30,960 bases of DNA from a virus, in IMG/VR virus record IMGVR_UViG_3300044611_001304, positions 1 through 30,960 of that record. One strand, written 5' to 3'. The notes under the pieces were generated by a model. It was not told where the DNA came from, searched no databases, and worked only from the letters and a program-made list of their open reading frames with translations. Position numbers and translations under genes: made by a program. Shown here one piece after another: positions 13,982 to 19,431 of the stretch (positions within the stretch are counted from its first letter, which is position 1; each line of letters starts with the position of its first letter).

Positions 13982-14173
13982 ATGACTTACATTCCTCCTC
14001 AAATTGGTGACATTAAAGTTTTCATTGGAGAAGGTTCAAATGGAACTTTTATTGTTCAGGTTGAAGAGTTCAAAGAAAACACTTTGCGAGGTGATGCTTA
14101 CTGGGTAACCAAAGTATTCAAAAAATACAAGAAACAACAAGACGCAATTAAGTTTGCTTCCCGTTTTCAATAA
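13982..14173 (+). CDS. Small hypothetical protein
   Basis: A 63-residue beta-rich basic protein (MTYIPPQIGDIKVFIGEG...). The leader AAGCAAAGGAA gives a good Shine-Dalgarno. A strand pattern (GTFIVQVEEF, YWVTKVFKKYK) with a basic C-terminus is seen; no family recognised. Confidence 0.65.
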   Translation: MTYIPPQIGDIKVFIGEGSNGTFIVQVEEFKENTLRGDAYWVTKVFKKYKKQQDAIKFASRFQ

Positions 14174-14196
14174 TCTCTCTCAACTCTAAAGTAGCA

Positions 14197-14352
14197 ATGG
14201 AAGACCAAGTTAAACTGCTAATGCAAAGAATCAAAGAACTCAAGAGTGAAAGAGACAATACACCGAAACATCAATCTCAGGTGATTGAATCCATTACTGA
14301 AGACATCAATTACTATCAGAATCAAATTAATTTTATGGTAAATGAGATGTAA
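14197..14352 (+). CDS. Small coiled-coil protein
   Basis: A 51-residue protein (MEDQVKLLMQRIKELKSERD...) predicted to be a helical hairpin or coiled coil, with heptad Leu/Ile in residues 5-20 and 30-50. ATG 14197 follows the previous stop by 23 bases. It is the last gene before module M. Function unknown. Confidence 0.6.
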   Translation: MEDQVKLLMQRIKELKSERDNTPKHQSQVIESITEDINYYQNQINFMVNEM

Positions 14353-14377
14353 TCTCACCCTGAGTCTCTTATACCGT

Positions 14378-14434
14378 GTGCCACCTGTAGCACTGGCACA
14401 GTAAATGAGCACAGACCCCTGGATGTGGTATATT
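14378..14434 (+). promoter_or_regulatory. Intergenic promoter module M
   Basis: Arms GTGCCA (14378-14383) and TGGCAC (14394-14399), then AGTAAATGAGCACAGACCCC and -10 TATATT (14429-14434). The leader starts AAAGAGGTGG, close to that of module H (AAAGGGGTGG). The left flank CTCTTATACCGTGTGCC matches module K. Confidence 0.7.
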
Positions 14435-14483
14435 AAAGAGGTGGAGGGGTCTGGTCCCATCCGAGTCCAATTCTTCATTCTTT

Positions 14484-14672
14484 ATGCAAACTCTTCAGAT
14501 GACTGCTGCTCAACGGATGGAAAAGCAATTCTTTATCAATTTCATTCAACTTGTGAATGATGTTCAAGGTAAGCAAAAACTTCCTTCGCAAATCAATTCC
14601 AATCGTAAATCTACCTGGATCAAACAAACACAGAATCCCAAGCAAAAGAAAGATGCTCTTGCTCGCATCTAG
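14484..14672 (+). CDS. Small basic hypothetical protein
   Basis: A 62-residue Gln/Lys/Asn-rich basic protein (MQTLQMTAAQRMEKQFF...). The second ATG (14499, MTAAQ) is an alternative start. Likely nucleic-acid binding by charge, but no family is recognised. Confidence 0.58.
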   Translation: MQTLQMTAAQRMEKQFFINFIQLVNDVQGKQKLPSQINSNRKSTWIKQTQNPKQKKDALARI

Positions 14673-14709
14673 TTCTTTCCTCTTCATCTGATCCACATAA
14701 ACATCACCA

Positions 14710-14883
14710 ATGTTGATTAAAACTGTTTTTGACGTTCAAACAAAACAACCTGGTTATGCTATTTGTGATCCCAAAACTGAACGATGTGGTTTTGTGACTT
14801 ACTTTATCACTAATGCTATTAAAGCAGGACAATGTAAGTCTTTTGATGAAGTGAAAACTCTGATTGCAAGCAGCAGCAATTGA
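14710..14883 (+). CDS. Small protein, possibly frameshifted
   Basis: A 57-residue ORF (MLIKTVFDVQTKQPGY...) that stops at TGA 14881-14883 after an AGC AGC AGC repeat. If the frame shifts +1 within GCAAGCAGCAGC, translation continues in a helical tail (AAAIDVFTELLNEIENES) to TGA 14924-14926, directly overlapping the next start, as is usual here. The short form may therefore be a frameshift or a sequencing error. No family recognised. Confidence 0.55.
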   Translation: MLIKTVFDVQTKQPGYAICDPKTERCGFVTYFITNAIKAGQCKSFDEVKTLIASSSN

Positions 14884-14915
14884 TGTATTCACTGAACTTC
14901 TGAATGAAATTGAAA

Positions 14916-15125
14916 ATGAGTCCTGAAACAATGATTATTCTTCAAAAAGAAAACCACGGGTGCATTTATACAATTGATCCTGATACAAATGAATTGTATT
15001 GTGCTCCTATCTACACTAACAACACTGTAAATCTTTCTGAGTTTGCACCTGTTGATCTTACATCAGAAGATAATGTAGATGAAATCCTAAACATTCAAAA
15101 AGAACTGATTGCTCTAATTAAATGA
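14916..15125 (+). CDS. Small hypothetical protein
   Basis: A 69-residue acidic protein (MSPETMIILQKENHGCIYTIDPDTNELYCAP...). ATG 14916 is used; an in-frame ATG at 14931 is possible. It overlaps the shifted reading of the preceding gene by 11 bases. It has a beta-rich first half and a helical C-terminus. No family. Confidence 0.62.
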   Translation: MSPETMIILQKENHGCIYTIDPDTNELYCAPIYTNNTVNLSEFAPVDLTSEDNVDEILNIQKELIALIK

Positions 15126-15421
15126 AACAAACAGTTAAAGATCTTATCAATCAACTTGAAAAACTTGATCCGAATGAAACAATCTTCTCAGTCATTTACA
15201 CTAAGCAGAATGTAAAAGAAGATCTGGAACATTATGATCACAATACAGGTGAAATTGTTTATCCATATAATGATGATCTAGCAGAACAAGTTCTTATCAA
15301 TCTAGATTGTTATGATGTAATCTATGAAACGATTTACAAGAGTGTAAGAGATGAAATGTCTTATCAAGTAGATCAACTCTCAAGAAAAGAAAACATTTTA
15401 TTTGAATCTGCATCTTATTAA
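15122..15421 (+). CDS. Hypothetical protein
   Basis: A 99-residue acidic protein (MKQTVKDLINQLEKLDPNETIFSVIY...). The start forms ATGA with the preceding stop. 'KQTVKDLINQLEKLDPNETI' resembles the N-terminus of many small phage proteins that act as helical adaptors, without a defined family. Alpha/beta content; function unknown. Confidence 0.68.
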   Translation: MKQTVKDLINQLEKLDPNETIFSVIYTKQNVKEDLEHYDHNTGEIVYPYNDDLAEQVLINLDCYDVIYETIYKSVRDEMSYQVDQLSRKENILFESASY

Positions 15422-15427
15422 ATCACA

Positions 15428-15583
15428 ATGACTGAAACATTTGTAAGGTTGAATGAAGATCAAATCAATCTTCTTCTTTATTGTATAGAGCAGCAAGAGT
15501 ATGAGTTTAATGATGATGAACAAGTTCTATGCGAAGCAATCATTGATACTTTCACCTCTGCTTTAGTAGAGATAAACACTTAA
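15428..15583 (+). CDS. Small acidic hypothetical protein
   Basis: A 51-residue acidic protein (MTETFVRLNEDQINLLLYCIEQQEYEF...) of mostly helical character. It starts 6 bases after the previous stop. It is the last gene of the small-gene region before the long non-coding stretch. Confidence 0.6.
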   Translation: MTETFVRLNEDQINLLLYCIEQQEYEFNDDEQVLCEAIIDTFTSALVEINT

Positions 15584-15846
15584 TCATAAGATGAAATAAT
15601 CATTTATAACGATAAAATGTTTTAATTGATAATTAAATTAAATGTATTAAAAAACATATGTTAGTGTTTTGTGTTGATATAATGATAGTGTTATAATAGT
15701 CTTTATATCCTCTTTATATCATCTTTAGACACTTATAAATGCCTCCAGGTCTTGTTGTCTAGGCCCGCATTATACCATAAGACCCAAAAAAAGTCAAGGG
15801 CATTACAGACACTCCTAGGGGTGGCACAAGACATATAGACAATGAA
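15584..15846. other. AT-rich non-coding stretch with -10-like boxes
   Basis: No convincing gene is seen. It holds two TATAAT boxes (15678-15683 and 15692-15697), a doubled CTTTATATC (15701-15709 and 15712-15720) and an inverted GGTCTT/AAGACC pair. A GTGGCAC site at 15821-15827 is half of the recurring module palindrome. Confidence 0.5.
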
Positions 15847-15883
15847 ACTCCTGAGACTCACACATCTTATGAGTCTCAGGAGT
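15847..15883. terminator. Strong terminator, long perfect hairpin
   Basis: Perfect 14-bp arms ACTCCTGAGACTCA (15847-15860) and TGAGTCTCAGGAGT (15870-15883) with a 9-nt loop, followed on the + strand by ATTTTATTAG. This is a convincing intrinsic terminator and marks the end of the early-type region; the symmetry would allow it to act on both strands. Confidence 0.8.
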
Positions 15884-15978
15884 ATTTTATTAGTTACTCG
15901 TAAGACTCATAGGACGCAGACACTTTGAGAAGTGGCACAGTGACTCGTGAGTCTCAGGCATTGTGCGGTAGACTTATA

Positions 15979-15994
15979 GGGTCGGGAGGGAGGG
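15979..15994 (+). other. G-quadruplex motif
   Basis: GGGTCGGGAGGGAGGG has four GGG runs with loops of 2, 1 and 1 nt, the pattern for a stable G-quadruplex. Nearby CTCCC and TCCC runs (16006-16019) could pair with it instead, so the two structures may compete. Confidence 0.6.
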
Positions 15995-16048
15995 AATATT
16001 ATAAAACTCCCAGAATCCCAGTGTTTATAATACTTTTCAGGGACATTA

Positions 16049-16100
16049 TAGTTTTGTCCCGAAACCCCCCATAAATAACCATAGTTTCGGGACAAAACTA
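16049..16100 (+). repeat. 17-bp perfect inverted repeat enclosing a late-promoter motif
   Basis: Arms TAGTTTTGTCCCGAAAC (16049-16065) and GTTTCGGGACAAAACTA (16084-16100) are exact reverse complements. The 18-nt loop contains CATAAATA at 16070-16077, the same core as the late promoters at 1326 and 30400. The right arm ends exactly at the ATG of the gene at 16101. Confidence 0.8.
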
Positions 16101-16262
16101 ATGAGACCCCAAAAGTATAAGAATTTAGGACCAACTGAAAGAATGAGAGTGCCTTTATGCAAAAAGATTGAGACATTATGTCAAGTATTAGACGAAAAAG
16201 TAGAACAAGGTTATGATGCCGTTGAGTTATTAGATTCGTTTATTGAGAGTATTAGTAATTAG
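16101..16262 (+). CDS. Small basic hypothetical protein
   Basis: A 53-residue protein starting MRPQKYKNLGPTERMRVPLCKK. It has a basic N-terminus and an acidic helical C-terminus (AVELLDSFIESIS). Its layout (RVP, a Cys, helix, LDE, then a helix) matches the small gene at 5585-5749. It is the only plausible gene inside the structured non-coding region and follows the inverted repeat directly, so the repeat may control it. Confidence 0.6.
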   Translation: MRPQKYKNLGPTERMRVPLCKKIETLCQVLDEKVEQGYDAVELLDSFIESISN

Positions 16263-16274
16263 TCAGAACGTGAT

Positions 16275-16315
16275 TGTGGAAAACCTGTGGAAGGTTCGTT
16301 ATACCCTGTGGAAAA
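16275..16315 (-). promoter_or_regulatory. Cluster of DnaA-box-like sites
   Basis: Two exact TGTGGAAAA sites (16275-16283 and 16307-16315; the reverse complement TTTTCCACA is the consensus reported for cyanobacterial DnaA boxes) flank a partial TGTGGAAGG (16286-16294). Their offsets of 11 and 21 bases (total 32) put them on the same helical face. This fits an origin-like DnaA array; binding is inferred. Confidence 0.5.
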
Positions 16316-16740
16316 CTATTCGTGTTAGAATCTCATTCGTCCTGAGAGTTCGTTATACATAAGAGTTCGTTATAATCATTCGTTGTGCTTATAGTATTAT
16401 AATATATTCGTCTTATAGTATAATAATATAATAGCAACGTTATGTTTGAGACCCCCCATAAGGTTTGCTATTTCAATCAGACAGTGCTATACTATTCGTT
16501 GTACACAGTTTCTGACATAAACTGATGTCGTCCTCTGAGTATCATAAACTCTCGGAGGAGTTCGTTATACAACCCCCCATAAGGTTTGTTATTCTTTTCG
16601 TCCTGTGCTATACAATTCGTTATACACAGTTCGTGATACAAACTGATGCCCTCCGTTCGTTTATACTAACCCCCCATAAGGTTTCGTATTAGAATTAAAC
16701 AGTAATGAATATAAACTATTCGTGATTGTTCGTTTATTAT
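16295..16740 (+). repeat. TTCGTTATA-type iteron array
   Basis: At least twelve TTCGT-headed sites occur here, including TTCGTTATAC at 16295, 16349, 16561 and 16616, TTCGTTATAA at 16366, TTCGTTGTGC at 16379, TTCGTTGTAC at 16495 and TTCGTGATAC at 16630. They are far denser than chance and do not lie in any gene. They are consistent with binding sites for a phage protein (replication initiator, partition or repressor). Confidence 0.7.
16451..16740 (+). repeat. Three direct repeat units headed by ACCCCCCATAAGGTTT
   Basis: ACCCCCCATAAGGTTT occurs at 16451, 16572 and 16669. The first two are each followed by the same string of motifs: TGCTATAC, TTCGTTGTAC or TTCGTTATAC, ACACAGTT, and AAACTGATG. 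The third unit is more degenerate. The spacing is 121 and 97 bases. The head itself contains a short AACC...GGTT inverted pair. Confidence 0.75.
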
Positions 16741-16744
16741 AATT

Positions 16745-16779
16745 AAACAGCACTGTTTGACAGTTATATTTTGTGTTGT
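16745..16779 (+). promoter_or_regulatory. Sigma-70-like promoter with palindromic operator
   Basis: TTGACA (16757-16762) is a perfect -35 hexamer; at 17 bases a fair -10 (TGTATT, 4/6) follows. A palindrome AAACAG (16745-16750) and CTGTTT (16753-16758) overlaps the -35, as an operator would. A leader of about 180 bases with A-tracts then leads to the gene at 16963. Confidence 0.5.
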
Positions 16780-16874
16780 TGTATTCTTATACCTAACCGA
16801 TGCCCCCTATATAAAATCAATGGGTCCTTCAAGGCTACACCGAACCGAAAACGAGAGAGTAATTGTCTTTCAAA

Positions 16875-16908
16875 TAAAAAAATTTTTCCAAAAAATTTTT
16901 CCAAAAAA
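16875..16908. repeat. Phased A-tract repeat
   Basis: AAAAAATTTTTCC is repeated twice in tandem and followed by a third A-tract. The tracts are about 13 bases apart. Such sequence is easily unwound and may be bent, as in origin unwinding elements; the role here is inferred. Confidence 0.5.
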
Positions 16909-16962
16909 GTTGAGGGCACAAGAACAAAAAATGATATATAAGTTTAGAATTTAATCAGAAAA

Positions 16963-17121
16963 ATGACAATGAGACTGGAGATTGATGATTACGAAAAAGA
17001 TCTAATAATTGATACAATTCAACATAGATTAGACACCGATAAAATTTTAGTAATCAATGATAGACTGAGAGAAGAACTTGAAGATCTTCTAAGGAAAGTG
17101 GAAGAAGATGAATACGTATAA
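16963..17121 (+). CDS. Small helical acidic protein
   Basis: A 52-residue protein starting MTMRLEIDDYEKDLIIDTIQHRLDTDK. It is a predicted helical hairpin with coiled-coil character (NDRLREELEDLLRKVEE). It is the first gene after the structured region and is overlapped by the next start by 14 bases. No family recognised. Confidence 0.6.
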   Translation: MTMRLEIDDYEKDLIIDTIQHRLDTDKILVINDRLREELEDLLRKVEEDEYV

Positions 17122-17278
17122 TATTTCAGTAAATGGAAATGAAATATTAAGTCAAGTGCCGCAGAATGATTTACAGGAAAATCTGAAACTTATCAGAGGA
17201 CTTGTATGGACATCTGGGGGAAATGATGGGGATATTACAGTATCTCTAAATAAGAATGAAAACCATTGCAATGAATGA
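17108..17278 (+). CDS. Small hypothetical protein
   Basis: A 56-residue ORF (MNTYNISVNGNEILSQVPQND...) overlapping the previous gene by 14 bases, with a purine-rich GTGGAAGAAG before the start. It has an alpha/beta pattern with a WTSGGNDGDITV strand. It resembles small phage proteins that sit before structural genes, but no function is evident. Confidence 0.58.
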   Translation: MNTYNISVNGNEILSQVPQNDLQENLKLIRGLVWTSGGNDGDITVSLNKNENHCNE

Positions 17279-17329
17279 TTTGTGGTGGTAGAATACTAAA
17301 GAACAGATTATTTTTCGCAATTATTTTTT

Positions 17330-18079
17330 ATGGCTAAAGGATTTACGGTAAAAGCAAAACTTCCGACAGGACCTGTGGAAGGAGAGTTTAATTTAGAAGC
17401 AGCAAAAGAAATGATCCGAGGCAAATCAATTGTCTTTTGTTTGCCTGGACGAGGAGTATCTTATCTGTATCTGAAGAATTTTGTTCAGTTGTGTTTTGAT
17501 CTTGTACAGAATGGTGCAAGTATTCAAATTTCACAAGACTACAGTTCAATGGTGAACTTTGCACGATGCAAATGTCTTGGAGCAAATGTTCTCAGAGGAC
17601 CCAAGCAGATTCCTTGGGATGGAAAACTACAGTATGATTATCAACTCTGGATTGACAGTGATATTGTCTTTGATACTGAGAAGTTCTATCGTCTTGTAGC
17701 AATGGACAAAGAGATTGCTGCTGGATGGTACTGCACTGAAGATGGTCACACCACATCGGTTGCCCATTGGTTACAGGAAGATGATTTCAGAAGCAATGGT
17801 GGTGTAATGAACCACGAGACACTGGAGACCATTCAGAAACGTCGTAAACCATTTACAGTGGATTACACAGGTTTCGGATGGGTTTTGATTAAGAAAGGTG
17901 TATTTGAGAATCTTGAGTATCCTTGGTTTGCTCCGAAGATGCAGGTCTTTGAATCTGGTGAAGTTCAAGATATGTGTGGAGAGGATGTTTCATTCTGTCT
18001 TGATGCAAAAGAGGCAGGATATGAGATTTGGTGTGACCCTTTGATTCGAGTTGGTCACGAAAAGACACGAATCATCTGA
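17330..18079 (+). CDS. Glycosyltransferase-like protein (GT-A fold)
   Basis: A 249-residue protein. The nucleotide-sugar/metal site is a DSD motif at residues 109-111 (LWIDSDIVF). Near the C-terminus GEDVSFCLDAKEAGYEIWCD (217-236) followed by VGHEKTRII matches the acceptor-side acidic motif and end of GT2-type transferases. Such enzymes occur in cyanophages and may modify virion, DNA or host surface glycans; the substrate is unknown. No clear Shine-Dalgarno precedes the ATG, which lies in a T-rich stretch. Confidence 0.75.
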   Translation: MAKGFTVKAKLPTGPVEGEFNLEAAKEMIRGKSIVFCLPGRGVSYLYLKNFVQLCFDLVQNGASIQISQDYSSMVNFARCKCLGANVLRGPKQIPWDGKLQYDYQLWIDSDIVFDTEKFYRLVAMDKEIAAGWYCTEDGHTTSVAHWLQEDDFRSNGGVMNHETLETIQKRRKPFTVDYTGFGWVLIKKGVFENLEYPWFAPKMQVFESGEVQDMCGEDVSFCLDAKEAGYEIWCDPLIRVGHEKTRII

Positions 18080-18100
18080 TAAGTGTCTAGAAGGTATTTC

Positions 18101-18168
18101 TTGACCTTCTTTGAAACGTTATGATAGAATGTCTCTATAAGGTTTGTATCGTCTTATAGAGGCATTTT
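18101..18168 (+). promoter_or_regulatory. Promoter immediately followed by a terminator (short RNA unit)
   Basis: TTGACC (18101-18106) and TAGAAT (18125-18130), 18 bases apart, form a good sigma-70-like promoter. It runs straight into a hairpin with 12-bp arms (18130-18141 and 18153-18164, one wobble) followed by TTTTTATT. Any transcript from it would be about 30-40 nt. The hairpin also ends the glycosyltransferase transcript. Confidence 0.6.
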
Positions 18169-18228
18169 TATTGGCTTGAGAGACTTTATAAAAACCCCCT
18201 TATAAAAACCGTTAGATGGAGAACTAAA

Positions 18229-18366
18229 ATGGCACAAAAGAGTCGGAAGGATATGAAGATTGAGAGTATTCCGAAGAATACTCGACAAGGTGAAGGTAGA
18301 AATACTAAATATGCTGCTACGAGTCGCAATGGGGCACGTAAGAAGTACCGAGGTCAAGGACGGTAA
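18229..18366 (+). CDS. Small basic hypothetical protein
   Basis: A 45-residue very basic protein (MAQKSRKDMKIESIPKNTRQ...) with a C-terminus rich in Arg/Lys/Gly (RKKYRGQGR). GGAG lies about 7 bases upstream of the ATG. It is likely nucleic-acid binding or a virion-associated basic peptide; it has the look of a small conserved cyanophage protein, but the function is not known. Confidence 0.7.
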   Translation: MAQKSRKDMKIESIPKNTRQGEGRNTKYAATSRNGARKKYRGQGR

Positions 18367-18368
18367 AT

Positions 18369-19007
18369 ATGGCTTATTTAAACCATAGTCTTCCAGATTG
18401 GTCCTGTTATATTCGTAATGAATTTCTTTTTAATCACAAGAAAGGTCACGGTGAAGTAACTAAATGTGATGTTCATTGTGTTGCTAGTATTGAAAAAAGA
18501 GTTCCTTTATTTGAGGCATTCCTTGAGAATGGCGTGAATTGGACTCGTAGACCTCTTCACGCATTTTGTTGGAAACCAGATGCAGAAATAGAACCTTTAG
18601 AGGATCTTATGTACTGGGACTGCTTTTCACCGTATGTTGATGTTCAAAAACGTGCCCGTCTTGCTGGATTGCAAGCAGAATTGATTCGTCCTGATGGAAA
18701 AAAAGTGATTGGGAGCTATATGTTTACCCTTGATTGGTCATGGGAAAATAAAGGAGTCACTGATCTTAATTTTTCAGAGACTCCTGAACATAAATGTGCT
18801 CATTTATTCAAGGTGGAAACTGGAAATTACTATGCATATCCAAACAATCGCATTATTTGGTATGATAATGCCTGGACTTTCAATAGAATTGACAAAAATC
18901 CAGGATATGAAATTGATTTGACAGTATATTCGGTTGAAAATAAAAGAAAAATCGAAACATCTGATCATTACATGTACGAAATTACAAATTTAAATCAAAA
19001 TAAATAA
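18369..19007 (+). CDS. Hypothetical protein of the late region
   Basis: A 212-residue protein (MAYLNHSLPDWSCYIRNEFLF...). It is Trp/Tyr-rich and beta-looking, with phrases such as YMFTLDWSWENKGVTDL and CAHLFKVETGNYYAYPNNRI. It starts 2 bases after the preceding gene. It resembles conserved cyanophage proteins found near the baseplate genes, without a known function. Confidence 0.72.
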   Translation: MAYLNHSLPDWSCYIRNEFLFNHKKGHGEVTKCDVHCVASIEKRVPLFEAFLENGVNWTRRPLHAFCWKPDAEIEPLEDLMYWDCFSPYVDVQKRARLAGLQAELIRPDGKKVIGSYMFTLDWSWENKGVTDLNFSETPEHKCAHLFKVETGNYYAYPNNRIIWYDNAWTFNRIDKNPGYEIDLTVYSVENKRKIETSDHYMYEITNLNQNK

Positions 19008-19028
19008 ATTTTTACTAAAGATATTGAG

Positions 19029-19370
19029 TTGAAACAGTTTTCGATGGGCAATCACCTTCTTTTGGAGGTTTATGATATAGAACACAATCTTCTGAATGAT
19101 GGTATTTCTCTTCAGGGGGTGATGGAACGTGGAATTGAACGTGCTGGAATGACTATTTTAAATATTTTTCAGCACTGTTTCTATCCTCAAGGAGTTACGA
19201 TTGTAATTGCTCTTTCGGAAAGTCATGTTTCGTGTCATACATGGCCGGAAAGAGGTTGTATTGCCATAGATGTATATACTTGTGGTGAAGGAAATCCAAA
19301 ATTAGTTGCACTAGAATTGTTGAAGTATTTTAATTCGGATAATTATAAACTTCGTCAGTTGGATCGTTAA
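19029..19370 (+). CDS. speD: S-adenosylmethionine decarboxylase proenzyme
   Basis: A 113-residue protein of the SpeD class that self-cleaves to a pyruvoyl enzyme. The cleavage site is in the motif ESHVSCHTWPE: Glu64/Ser65, with Ser65 becoming the pyruvoyl group. His70 and Cys85 (in VYTCGEG) match the catalytic His and Cys of the short bacterial type. The enzyme makes the aminopropyl donor for spermidine synthesis. It is an auxiliary metabolic gene known in cyanophages. TTG 19029 is used, giving MKQFSMGNHLLLE; ATG 19044 is an alternative. Confidence 0.92.
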   Translation: MKQFSMGNHLLLEVYDIEHNLLNDGISLQGVMERGIERAGMTILNIFQHCFYPQGVTIVIALSESHVSCHTWPERGCIAIDVYTCGEGNPKLVALELLKYFNSDNYKLRQLDR

Positions 19371-19431
19371 ATAATAATAGAGATAGCAACCTCTTTAAAA
19401 GTTCCGGTTTTACTAAAAACAGGAGTTGCAA

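Noticed and set aside
128-14434. Module palindromes as ordinary intrinsic terminators
   Set aside because: The GTGCCAC hairpins are not followed by a T tract but by ACTAAA and a conserved box; true terminators in this window (3633, 10597, 15847, 18130) look different. Partial termination cannot be excluded.
15740-15800. Possible tRNA-like fold (GGTCTT/AAGACC pair)
   Set aside because: No T-loop GTTCGA-type sequence or anticodon arm can be drawn; only one 6-bp pairing is present.
15907-16176. An 89-codon minus-strand ORF across the inverted repeat
   Set aside because: It reads through both hairpin arms and the G-rich motif, is opposite to a better small gene at 16101, and has no start signal or protein-like pattern.
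16451-16740. CRISPR-like array from the three ACCCCCCATAAGGTTT repeats
   Set aside because: The 'spacers' are about 80-105 bp, unequal, and share motifs with each other, so they are direct repeat units, not spacers.
16757-16954. A 65-codon + strand ORF after the repeat array
   Set aside because: It starts at the TTG of the -35 hexamer TTGACA and encodes through the A-tract block as Lys/Phe runs; it looks like translated regulatory DNA.
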